Program-made: the position numbers and the translations under genes
In this document: positions 1-7,103 of the stretch, piece by piece
Layout: the number at the start of each line of letters is the position of its first letter
Numbering within the stretch: position 1 is the first letter of the stretch
The notes under the pieces: generated by a model
Told to the model about the DNA's origin: nothing
Seen by the model: the letters and a program-made list of their open reading frames with translations, nothing else
Databases searched by the model: none
Assembly (NCBI RefSeq): GCF_029218125.1
Contig: NZ_JARFXX010000005.1
Coordinates: forward strand, 139,856-203,855
Source of the DNA: Oscillibacter faecalis_A
GTDB taxonomy: Bacteria > Bacillota > Clostridia > Oscillospirales > Oscillospiraceae
Length of the DNA: 64,000 nt
Direction of reading: 5' to 3'

Positions 1-1
1 G

Positions 2-889
2 CTGATAGTCATTGCGATCATCGCCATATTGATTGCAATTGCGATTCCGGTATTTGCATCACAGCTCGAAAGAAGCAGGGAGGCCGCAGACCTTGCAAAT
101 GTACGATCTGCTTATGCGCAGGTATCCACCGAGGCACAACTCGGAAATCCAGCGTCCACTGTGACGGTCGATCTGCGGCAGAAACAGGAAGATTGGCAAT
201 CGATAGACCCTATAAATATCGGTGGTATCGTCCATTCCAAAAATCAAGGTAATACGGACAACTGGAAAGGCGTTGCCGCGCCAAACGGAACCTGTGTCGT
301 GTCGTATAGCGAAGACTATGGAGTCATTCTTACTTGGAGCGGAGCAGTTGATCCGTCCACGCCGAAATACCCATTTAACACAAGTGTGGACGCAAAGGAG
401 TACTTTCAGCTTCTATATGACACAGATTTTTGGAAGGATGGCAAGGTAAAAGACAACACAAATTTTGAGTTTGATTCCAGATGTCCAAAGTCGGACTATG
501 TTCCGGCCATTTCCGAGTCAATCAATAAGCTGGTCAACAGCCTTCTGCAGCAGCCGGACTGCACATGGGCCTATCTCGGCAACGGAAGGGATGGTCAGCA
601 GGCCAGCCGATACCTTTTCTGGACCTCTTTGAACACAGATAAGGTCGGCACCGGAAAGAATATTCCTGTCATTATCCAAACCGGCGACGGAAAATATTAT
701 GTTTCCGAAACCACCACCGGACAAAGAAAGGGCAAGACCTATGTCACCGTTTCGGAATCGCTCACTTCACAAAGTCAGTATCAGCAGATCCTGAAAAAGG
801 GAGAGCAATTTTCCTCATTAGACGCGGCCTACGATGCCTACCTCAAAGCGTTGGGTGATTCCAAGTACGATTCCGTTCGTAATTCTTAG
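2..889 (+). CDS. Type IV prepilin-like protein, 5' end missing
   Basis: The reading frame is open from the first base of the window, so the start lies upstream; 295 residues are visible. It opens with a very hydrophobic stretch (LIVIAIIAILIAIAIPVFAS) followed by a charged segment with SREAADLANVRSAYAQ. This is the pattern of the N-terminal helix of type IV pilins and pseudopilins just after the prepilin peptidase site; the peptidase cleavage residues are outside the window. The rest is a soluble, probably extracellular domain with three visible cysteines that I do not recognise. It ends with TAG at 887-889. By family knowledge such proteins are membrane-inserted and assemble into pili or pseudopili. 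Companion assembly genes (ATPase, platform, peptidase) are not in the window, so pilus versus secretion or competence use cannot be decided. Confidence 0.8.
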   Translation: MIVIAIIAILIAIAIPVFASQLERSREAADLANVRSAYAQVSTEAQLGNPASTVTVDLRQKQEDWQSIDPINIGGIVHSKNQGNTDNWKGVAAPNGTCVVSYSEDYGVILTWSGAVDPSTPKYPFNTSVDAKEYFQLLYDTDFWKDGKVKDNTNFEFDSRCPKSDYVPAISESINKLVNSLLQQPDCTWAYLGNGRDGQQASRYLFWTSLNTDKVGTGKNIPVIIQTGDGKYYVSETTTGQRKGKTYVTVSESLTSQSQYQQILKKGEQFSSLDAAYDAYLKALGDSKYDSVRNS

Positions 890-1433
890 CGGCATATTTA
901 TGTCGTGCAGCACGTTTCATCCCTTTTCTCCGTCCATAATTCTCTGAAACGCTCATAAGGCGCCACAACCGACTGCGTTGAACCCTCCATCAACTTCCTT
1001 TACATCTCCGACCTAAGAGCCGCCCGCACTGCGGGCGGTTGACCTACGAAACACCTGCCTGCGGGCAGAAGTGACCCGGCAGAGCGTCGGTTCCGACGCC
1101 AGCCCTTTATCCTGTTTTCTTTTTCGTCCTCGAAAAAGCCGCGAAAAGCGCAGGAAACGCAGTCATATCAACGTTTCCAACACGTTGGTCACACGGCCTT
1201 CAACACCTCCGGCGCAAGCGGCCACGTTTGCTTTCACTCCTAAAATTGAGTACACACTCGCCAGCGTTCAAAGAATCGCACACAGCGGCTCACACGCCGA
1301 AACAGGGGCTGTTTCGGATGGGGGTGGTATCACTACCCTCGGCGTGCTCCGCGTGTTGTCGAAACGCTGGGCGGCCGCTTGTCAAAAGGGCGCATTTGCC
1401 GTTTTCTGAGGTTGGGTAGCCTTCATTGACTGC
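890..1433. other. Non-coding stretch with hairpins, left remnant of the island array
   Basis: No convincing gene. Short reading frames here have no ribosome binding site and overlap repeats. Visible hairpins are CCGCCCGC/GCGGGCGG around 1021-1039 and GCGTCGG/CCGACGC around 1083-1098. The right part matches the noncoding block of the islands in inverted orientation (separate entry). The left limit of island 1 cannot be placed because no tRNA fragment is visible here. Confidence 0.6.
1140..1420 (-). repeat. Partial, inverted copy of the island noncoding block
   Basis: Segments such as CACACAGCGGCTCACACGCC and GGGGGTGGTATCACTACCC are the reverse complement of sequence in the blocks at 6109, 11181 and 15875. 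The middle of the block is missing. The copy looks like a deletion between the two internal GGGTAGTGATACC-type repeats, followed by the opposite end of the block near 1370-1410. Confidence 0.7.
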
Positions 1434-1494
1434 TACAAAATAAGCATAGCATCCGAGCCTTCATTTGCGCTTCGGATGCTATGCTTATTTTGTA
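1434..1494. repeat. Perfect 23-bp inverted repeat upstream of integrase 1
   Basis: Arms 1434-1456 and 1472-1494 are exact reverse complements (left arm begins TACAAAATAAGCATAGC) with a 15-nt loop. The other three islands do not have it. It could be a terminator-like hairpin or the trace of a small insertion. Confidence 0.75.
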
Positions 1495-1659
1495 CCAACC
1501 AAAGAAGAGCATCCCCCGGCAACGCAAAAATTGCGCCGCAATAGACAAAGAAAAGAGCGATGCAAAGCAATTGATAACTTTCTGATAACAGTTCGGTTTT
1601 CCGATAGCTTTCCTCTGCTGTTTACGGTATGGTTTGCCGTTACAAAGGGGGGTGATATC

Positions 1660-2811
1660 ATGCCGAAAAGACGAGCGAACGGGGAAGGGAACATCCGAAA
1701 ACGAAAGGACGGACGCTGGGAGGGAAGATACACTGTCGGTCACGATCCCGAAACCGGCAAAGCCATCATCAAGAACGTGCTGGGTAAAACGCAGGCCGAG
1801 GTCAAGGAGAAACTGAAAAAGGCCATCGAGGAAAATGTCGGCATCGACTACGGACGGGCCAAGACCTACACTGTGGGGAGTTGGTTGGAAGTCTGGATGG
1901 AGAACTACGCAAAAATCAAGCTGCGCCCATCGACCTACAAAACCTCACAGGGCTTTCTGAAAAACCACATCAAACCGCAGATCGGCGGCGTTCCACTGGC
2001 AGAATTGACTTCTCTGGACTTGCAGCGGTTCTACAAACATCTACTGGACGGTGGCCGGGTAGACCGCATCGAAGCGAAAAAGAAGCCGAAAGGTCTGGCA
2101 CCAAAAACGGTGCGGAACATCCATCAGATGATCGGCTCGGCGTACAACCTCGCCATGGAGCAGAAGTTGGTAACCCGCAATCCGACACAGGGCTGCGCCT
2201 TGCCGAAAGTCGAACACAAAGAGATGAAAACCCTGACCGCCGACCAACTCAGCGCCTTCTTCCAGGAGGCCAAGGACAGCGGCGTGTACGAGCTCTACTA
2301 CCTCGACCTTGCCACGGGATTGCGCCGGGGCGAACTGCTGGGCTTGAAATGGACGGATGTGGACTTCGACCGCAGGGTGGTCAAGGTGCAGCGGGCCATT
2401 TCCCGGCAGAACGGCAAGGTGGTCGAGGCCCCGCTGAAAACGAAAAACGCCTACCGCACACTGCCACTGTCGGCAGATGCGATAGACGTTCTGGTGCAAC
2501 AAAGAAGAAAAACGGGCAACAGCGAGTGGGTATTTCCGTCACCAACAGGAGGCCCCATGTCACCGGACAGTGTCCTGCATATGCTCCAACGAGTACTAAA
2601 GCGAGCAGGGCTGCCCCGCATCCGATTCCATGACCTCAGACACACCTTTGCCACCATGGCCCTCCAGAATGGCGTGGACGTAAAAACCGTCAGCAGTATG
2701 CTGGGTCACTACTCCGCAGGCTTCACGCTGGACACCTACGCTCATGTAACGACCTCAGCCAAGCGTGAAGCGGCAAAAACAATGGGCAACCTTCTCTCTG
2801 GTGCGGTATAA
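1660..2811 (+). CDS. Tyrosine recombinase (integrase), island 1
   Basis: This 383-residue site-specific recombinase should excise and integrate island 1. The start is the ATG at 1660 after AAAGGGGGGTGAT; the frame is open further upstream, but that part is noncoding repeat. The N-terminal 55 residues hold an arm-DNA-binding-like segment (MPKRRANGEGNIRKRKDGRW). Residues about 60-165 fit a core-binding SAM-like domain. The C-terminal catalytic domain shows R222-R223 in TGLRRGELLGLKW, the APLKTKNAYRTL lysine hairpin, H324 and R327 in FHDLRHTFA, H350 in LGHYS and the nucleophile Y360 in DTYAHV. All expected residues are present, so it looks functional. It lies just before a tRNA 3' fragment, the usual int-att order. 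Three nearly identical paralogues follow at 9073, 12389 and 17071. Confidence 0.95.
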   Translation: MPKRRANGEGNIRKRKDGRWEGRYTVGHDPETGKAIIKNVLGKTQAEVKEKLKKAIEENVGIDYGRAKTYTVGSWLEVWMENYAKIKLRPSTYKTSQGFLKNHIKPQIGGVPLAELTSLDLQRFYKHLLDGGRVDRIEAKKKPKGLAPKTVRNIHQMIGSAYNLAMEQKLVTRNPTQGCALPKVEHKEMKTLTADQLSAFFQEAKDSGVYELYYLDLATGLRRGELLGLKWTDVDFDRRVVKVQRAISRQNGKVVEAPLKTKNAYRTLPLSADAIDVLVQQRRKTGNSEWVFPSPTGGPMSPDSVLHMLQRVLKRAGLPRIRFHDLRHTFATMALQNGVDVKTVSSMLGHYSAGFTLDTYAHVTTSAKREAAKTMGNLLSGAV

Positions 2812-2836
2812 TCCTTTCCGCTATCCGCTCCCGTTG

Positions 2837-2854
2837 GGGTCAGCGTTTGGGTCA
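2837..2854. promoter_or_regulatory. Paired GGGTCA boxes, right end of island 1
   Basis: Two GGGTCA direct repeats 12 bp apart lie between integrase 1 and the tRNA fragment. The same pair stands at 10249-10267, 13568-13586 and 18246-18264, and again on the left side of each island. Placement on both sides of the core suggests arm-type integrase binding sites (inference). Confidence 0.5.
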
Positions 2855-2893
2855 GAAAAAATGGGGAGTAAGTTATTGGGCACAAAAGTGCGG

Positions 2894-2928
2894 AAAAAGT
2901 CCTGATTTCGCAAGAAATCAGGACTTTC
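2894..2928 (+). terminator. Terminator after integrase 1
   Basis: Inverted repeat AAGTCCTGATTTC/GAAATCAGGACTT separated by a few bases and ending in CTTT. It lies between integrase 1 and the tRNA fragment, the place where the other islands carry an unrelated-sequence hairpin (CCTCGAAATC/GATTTCGAGG). Confidence 0.75.
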
Positions 2929-2973
2929 TGGTTGTGGAGACAGGACTCGAACCTGCGACCTCCGGGTTATGAG
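2929..2973 (-). pseudogene. 3' half of a tRNA-Met gene (attachment-site remnant)
   Basis: On the minus strand this reads from the anticodon CAT through the T-arm (GGTTCGAGTCC) to an encoded CCA. It stops in the anticodon loop; beyond it lies island leader instead of the tRNA 5' half. It sits where the other junctions have a tRNA-Arg fragment, so it marks the boundary of islands 1 and 2 but comes from a different tRNA. Confidence 0.8.
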
Positions 2974-3233
2974 GCAGTCTCAAGCGCAAATCGGAGTCGT
3001 TTCGGCTCCGATTTGTGCTTTTTATCACCGTTCGCTCGGCGGATTTTCCATTGTTTCCGTCCAGCCCTGCCCGCTTTTTTCGTGTTCTGGGTCAAAAGTG
3101 GGTCAGAGAAAATTTTGAAATTACAAAACAAAAGTTGTCAAGCGTTTGTCCAATATAATTTTTATCACGTTGACACACGTAACTTAGAGTGTGGGTGTCG
3201 ATTGTCCATACTACGTTTCAGAGCACCCTAAGA
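2974..3233. promoter_or_regulatory. Left leader of island 2: hairpin and paired GGGTCA boxes
   Basis: The hairpin GCAAATCGGAG/CTCCGATTTGTGC at 2984-3016 followed by TTTTT looks like a terminator. Paired GGGTCA boxes lie at 3089 and 3100. Both recur almost identically at 10387 and 13706. After the boxes the sequence turns AT-rich and is unique to this island. No gene is seen before the convergent cargo operon ends at 3234. Confidence 0.65.
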
Positions 3234-4151
3234 TCATACTTTTTGAGTTCGCTTCCCGGTGTTCTCAGAGCCGCGTACTTCCTCGTGGTAAAAATAATCC
3301 ACAATGACCGGATGTCCCGGCTCTGCCCGGCCATAGGGGAGTTCGTTGTCCACAAAGGGACAACCACATTCTCTTGCAAGGTGCTCCGCCTGTTCTTCCA
3401 GACCACGGAAGTAGCTTCTGTCCCTCTTGTTGTAGATAGCGTCGTACAGCGGAACCAAGTCAGGATGTTTTTTACGTATATAGTCAAGGATGTCTTTTTT
3501 GAAGCCGCCTCGCAGGTTTAGATTTTCTAACCATATCAGGTCGCATTGATTTCTGACCTGATGGAAGATAGCCTCAAAATCCGTGATACCGGGAAAAACC
3601 GGAGCGATAAAGCACACGGTGCGGATACCTGCGTCATAAACCTGCTTCATGGCATCCAACCGCCGCTTGATGCTGACGGCATTGTCCATATCGTTTTTGA
3701 AATCCTCGTCCAGCGTATTGATCGACCATGAAACCGTGACCTTTCCCAGTTCTTTCAGAAGGTCGATATCACGGATTACCAAGTCTGACTTGGTACAGAT
3801 GAGAATTTCCGCCTCGCTGCCCCGAAGCTGCTCAAGAAGCTTTCGGGTGTTCTGAAACTGAGCCTCCTGGGGCAGATAGCCATCGGTCACAGAACCGATG
3901 ACTACGCGCTGCCCTTTGTACTTTTGCGGGTTTTTGATTGCCGGCCAATATTTCACATCCAGAAAAGTACCCCAAGGCTCAGTATGGCCGGTGAACCGCT
4001 TCATGAACGAAGCGTAGCAATACTTGCAGCCATGGGTACAGCCCACATAAGGATTGACGGAATAGCCGCCCACCGGCAGGGTGGATTTTGTCATAATATT
4101 TTTGGTTTCTACATCCTGAATCAGAATGCTACTATCTTTCACTTCCGCCAT
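3234..4151 (-). CDS. Radical SAM protein, spore photoproduct lyase-like fold
   Basis: This 305-residue protein has a radical SAM cluster motif, CTHGCKYCYASF (CxxxCxxC), preceded by GGYSVNPYVGC, as in SPL-family and related radical SAM proteins. Later segments IGSVTDGYLPQE, LICTKSD and VTVSWSINTLDE follow the TIM-barrel strands of that family. By family knowledge it binds a [4Fe-4S] cluster and cleaves S-adenosylmethionine; the substrate is unknown. The start is the ATG at 4151, preceded by GGAGGAACAGAAG; an upstream in-frame extension runs back through the neighbouring gene and is not used. It overlaps the preceding gene by 13 nt, so the two are translationally coupled. A true spore photoproduct lyase is possible but unlikely given the partner and the mobile context. 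Confidence 0.85.
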   Translation of the reverse strand: MAEVKDSSILIQDVETKNIMTKSTLPVGGYSVNPYVGCTHGCKYCYASFMKRFTGHTEPWGTFLDVKYWPAIKNPQKYKGQRVVIGSVTDGYLPQEAQFQNTRKLLEQLRGSEAEILICTKSDLVIRDIDLLKELGKVTVSWSINTLDEDFKNDMDNAVSIKRRLDAMKQVYDAGIRTVCFIAPVFPGITDFEAIFHQVRNQCDLIWLENLNLRGGFKKDILDYIRKKHPDLVPLYDAIYNKRDRSYFRGLEEQAEHLARECGCPFVDNELPYGRAEPGHPVIVDYFYHEEVRGSENTGKRTQKV

Positions 4152-4828
4152 GTCTTCTGTTCCTCCAATACCCGGTAAAAAGCCGGGGGAAATTCTTGTA
4201 CCATATGTGTTTCTCCCATGATAGGAAGTAGATCTTCCTTCATGAATACAGGGATGCCAAGCGCATGGGCCTGATGTGTCAGGTTCCATATCCATTCCGG
4301 TTTCGATACGGATTTGCCCTTCCTATGTCCGGTCTCAGTCCCAATGACGATCCACTCAATTCCAGTAAGGTCCACCATGCCAACATCATCAAACATAGGT
4401 TCAAAGGTCACATGATAGTGTCCGCCATGGATATGCTCCCGCAAAGTCCGGATACGGTTTTTCTCTTTACTGGAGGTAACAGTTACACCAAACCAAGCGT
4501 TGTCTAATGAGGTGGAAAAGACGATGCCCTCCGGTCTCTTAGTCAAGAACAGATACTGATGCTGTGGGTTTTCAGTCATCTTGTCAAATATCTGTTCCCG
4601 CCACTCTGACTTCCAGTGGGAAAAATCGCTCATGCCGGTGAGTAGAAAATTCTGTGGGCGCTTTTTCTCCATCAGCCGCAGCTTATTGGGAAAAAACTCC
4701 GGCTTTTCAAAGTCGTCGATCATGTGAAACCGACGAACATTGTTTCTGGCGTAGCAGTAGCTACAGCCGATCGTACAGCCAATCACCAGATTCATGTTCT
4801 GAATACAGTCTTTGATACAAACAGCCAC
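4139..4828 (-). CDS. DUF5131-type radical SAM protein (phage Gp37/Gp68-like)
   Basis: About 229 residues with an N-terminal cluster motif, CTIGCSYCYARN, then FFPNKL, LTGMSDFSHW, YLFLTKRPEG and WFGVTVTSS, the order seen in the DUF5131 (Gp37/Gp68) family. Family members are common in phages and mobile elements and their function is unknown. Two GTG starts are possible; the one at 4828 is preferred because it is correctly spaced from AAGGAGG, whereas the first GTG overlaps that site. It is the middle gene of a three-gene minus-strand operon (flavin reductase, this gene, SPL-like radical SAM). The two radical SAM enzymes and the flavoprotein suggest one redox pathway, with the reductase perhaps supplying electrons (inference). 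Confidence 0.8.
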   Translation of the reverse strand: MAVCIKDCIQNMNLVIGCTIGCSYCYARNNVRRFHMIDDFEKPEFFPNKLRLMEKKRPQNFLLTGMSDFSHWKSEWREQIFDKMTENPQHQYLFLTKRPEGIVFSTSLDNAWFGVTVTSSKEKNRIRTLREHIHGGHYHVTFEPMFDDVGMVDLTGIEWIVIGTETGHRKGKSVSKPEWIWNLTHQAHALGIPVFMKEDLLPIMGETHMVQEFPPAFYRVLEEQKTWRK

Positions 4829-4856
4829 CGCTGACACCTCCTTACCGTTTTAAGAT

Positions 4857-5360
4857 TTAGCCTTCTGCCGCAGGTGCAACTTTCCCGAAGCCGTTCCAGG
4901 CATACAGGCCCTTCTTGTCCTCATTGCCCAGGAACTTGTCCACCTGACAGATGTGCAGGATATGGTCACCAACTTCCACTGACTGCTGCAGGGTGGCCAC
5001 CATTGCCAGACGAGTATCCACCGGAATCTGGATGTCACTGCCCTCCACAGCCATCATCTCGATGTTGTTGGTGGCCACCTTGTCGGTTTTGGCACCGGTA
5101 GACGCTCCGCAGGTCATCACCACCTGAGCAAGACTCTCGCCAGGAACGGTGACAATCACCTTGCCGGTCTCCCGTACCCGCTCACCGGTGTGGGACTGTT
5201 TTCCTGTGGCGAAGCCCACCATAGGCGGATTGAAGGAGAGGTAAGATACAAAGCAAATGGGAGCCAGGTTTGTAGAACCGTCCTCCTTTTTAGAACAGAT
5301 CAGTGTCAGCGGATTGGGGGAGGTCAGAACAGTAGCCTCCATAATGTTCAGTTCTTTCAT
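4857..5360 (-). CDS. Flavin reductase family protein
   Basis: A 167-residue protein of the FMN-binding split-barrel flavin reductase family. Visible features are the TSPNPLTLICSKKEDG strand, APICFVSYLSFNPPMVGFATG, and a late HILHICQVDKF segment, matching the family's core barrel. Length is normal (about 160-190). It should bind FMN and use NAD(P)H to reduce flavin or an electron acceptor in the cytoplasm. It is the first gene of the minus-strand operon, 28 bp before the DUF5131 gene, and diverges from an HxlR regulator across about 150 bp that contains a good promoter. Flavin reductase next to HxlR is a common arrangement for inducible redox functions. Confidence 0.88.
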   Translation of the reverse strand: MKELNIMEATVLTSPNPLTLICSKKEDGSTNLAPICFVSYLSFNPPMVGFATGKQSHTGERVRETGKVIVTVPGESLAQVVMTCGASTGAKTDKVATNNIEMMAVEGSDIQIPVDTRLAMVATLQQSVEVGDHILHICQVDKFLGNEDKKGLYAWNGFGKVAPAAEG

Positions 5361-5422
5361 GTCATTCAGACCTTTCTAAGAAATCTCAGTCGTTGACTGC
5401 ATGGCCAACCAGTGATATATTT

Positions 5423-5450
5423 ATTATATCTGATAGCAATTTTCGTTCAA
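5423..5450 (-). promoter_or_regulatory. Promoter of the flavin reductase/radical SAM operon
   Basis: On the minus strand: TTGAAC, 16-nt spacer, TATAAT, about 60 bp upstream of the flavin reductase start. Short AT-rich imperfect repeats around it (TGATATAT, CTGGTATCA) are candidate HxlR operators. Confidence 0.7.
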
Positions 5451-5514
5451 GTACGCAAATTATTTGTATCTGGTATCAAAAAATATACTGCAAAAGACGA
5501 GGAAAGATCCAATT

Positions 5515-5868
5515 ATGACTTATGAAGAATTCAAAGAAAAGGTTGGCAGTGTCATTCTAACCGATGATGGAAACTGCCCGGTCACGCCGGTGGTTCAAAT
5601 GCTGCAGGGCAAATGGAAACTCCAAATTCTCTATGAACTGTGCATCAAGTGTCCCATGCGGTTTGGGGAACTGAAAAAGATGCTAAAGCCAATTACAAAT
5701 ACAGCGCTGACAAATGCCCTCAAAGAGTTGGAAGCCGATGATTTGATACAACGAATCCAGTACAATGAGATGCCGTTGCGAGTAGAATACTCCCTAACAC
5801 TGAAAGGGCAAGATTTGTTGCCGGTATTTTATGCCATTATGCAGTGGGGAATAAAATATATCCCTTGA
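5515..5868 (+). CDS. HxlR-family winged-helix regulator
   Basis: A 117-residue transcriptional regulator. CPVTPVVQMLQGKWKLQIL is the typical HxlR opening with a cysteine before the first helix. MRFGELKKMLKPITNTALT is the recognition region and YSLTLKGQDLLPV the wing. The start is the ATG at 5515 after GAGGAAAG; an upstream in-frame ATG at 5464 has no ribosome binding site. HxlR proteins bind DNA as dimers and often sense redox or electrophiles through that cysteine. It diverges from the flavin reductase operon and probably controls it. Confidence 0.92.
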   Translation: MTYEEFKEKVGSVILTDDGNCPVTPVVQMLQGKWKLQILYELCIKCPMRFGELKKMLKPITNTALTNALKELEADDLIQRIQYNEMPLRVEYSLTLKGQDLLPVFYAIMQWGIKYIP

Positions 5869-5925
5869 ATTTCTAAAACAAATGATTTCAAAAAATTACT
5901 GGTGTAATTTACCCTTGACAGATCT

Positions 5926-6070
5926 CATCACAATGCAAAAAGCTCTTTAGATGGGCGAAGCTGGCTGTAGTCATAACAAAGATCCTTTGTCCGAGCCAGA
6001 TCATCTGATAGCTCTTTAGATCATTCGCGTCATGAAGCATTTGCTTCAGCATTTTTTCCTTTTCTGTCAT
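5926..6070 (-). pseudogene. Sugar O-acetyltransferase (Maa-like), 5' fragment with frameshift
   Basis: From the ATG at 6070 the minus strand reads MTEKEKMLKQMLHDAND, then after a frameshift SKELSDDLARTKDLCYDYSQ followed by LRPSKEL. Together this matches the N-terminal domain of maltose/galactoside O-acetyltransferases. Stops follow at once and the hexapeptide-repeat domain is missing. It is a dead fragment at the edge of the island 2 cargo. Confidence 0.75.
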
Positions 6071-6108
6071 TCTGGCTCACCCTCATTTCCGAAAGATTCG
6101 GATTTGGG

Positions 6109-7086
6109 ACTTATCGTACCATAACGCAAAAGTGTTTGCTACTGAAATTGCCGACAGGGATATCTGCATATTAGCAGAAAAAGTGACCGCGCAGGGAGTG
6201 CTGCTCGGCAACCTCAGAAAGCGGCAAATGAGCCCTTTTGACAAGCGGCCGTCCAGCGTTTCAGCAGCACGCAAAGCGCGCCGAGGGTAGTGATAGCGCT
6301 CCCCACCTTGCACACGCGGAAAGCTCTGAGCACAGGGCGTACAAGCCGCAATTTCGACAGAAACGAAAAAGATCACGCAGCCCAGCGGGGCCGCGACGCC
6401 TCGGAACAGCGACACGCATGAGCGCATCGCTGTTCCGAGGTTCTCTGCGTTCTTCGGGAGCACCTCCCGGCCAAGATCCCAAAGCGGCAAAGTACGCCGT
6501 TCTGCCCCCTGGCCACGCAGAGTTTCCGAAACGTGTGAAACAGTCCGAGGGTAGTGATACCACCCCCACCTCGCACGTTCAGAAAGTACTGCGCACAGAG
6601 TGAAAAAACAGCAATATCACCAAGTTGCAAACAGAGCAGCGCAGCCCAGCGGGGCCGCGATGCCTTCGGAACAGCGACGCGCATAAGCGCATCGCTGTCC
6701 CGAAGGCTCTCTGCGTTCTTCGGGAGCACCCACGACCAAGCCCCAAAAGCGGCAAAGTTTGCCGTTCTGATACCCGGCCCGGGGATGTTTGTGAACGTGC
6801 GGAACGGTCCGAGGGTAGTGATACCACCCCATCTGAAACACCCCCTGTTTCGGCGTGTAAGCGCTTGTGTGCGATCTTTCTCCGAAAGCCGAGTGTGTAC
6901 CCGCTTTCGGGAGTGAAGGCAAACGTGGGCCATTTGTGCGAGAAGTTGAAAAACGGGATGAGAAGCGGTTTGGAACAGCATTGTGGCGGTAACTTTTTGG
7001 CGATATTTGCGGGCACGCTTTTGGACGAAAAGCCGAACTTTACAGGAAGGTTTTCTGAGTGGTGAAGGCCGTTCGATTTTAGCACA
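6109..7086 (+). repeat. Island noncoding block, copy in island 2 (expanded)
   Basis: Begins ACTTATCGTACCATAACGCA and ends GTTCGATTTTAGCACA, as in the copies at 11181 and 15875. No frame has codon-like behaviour; open frames on both strands appear only because the DNA is GC-rich and repetitive. It holds strong hairpins such as AACAGCGA/TCGCTGTT flanking a GCGCATAAGCGC stem. The motif GGGTAGTGAT occurs three times here (near 6284, 6550 and 6812) and twice in the other copies, which makes this copy about 260 bp longer. Confidence 0.75.
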
Positions 7087-7103
7087 GACCGGCTATGTAT
7101 TTG

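Noticed and set aside
1465..1659. N-terminal extension of integrase 1 to 448 residues
   Set aside because: The extension translates the inverted repeat and noncoding leader; the conserved start with a ribosome binding site is at 1660, matching the other three copies.
2929..2973. Functional tRNA-Met gene
   Set aside because: Only the 3' half from the anticodon loop is present; the D-arm and 5' acceptor strand are replaced by island leader.
6083..7085. Several overlapping open frames of 100-200 codons on both strands in the island blocks (also 11314-12106 and 15983-16569)
   Set aside because: They recur on both strands in all frames, lack ribosome binding sites, and differ between copies by frame-breaking changes. 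The region is noncoding repeat.
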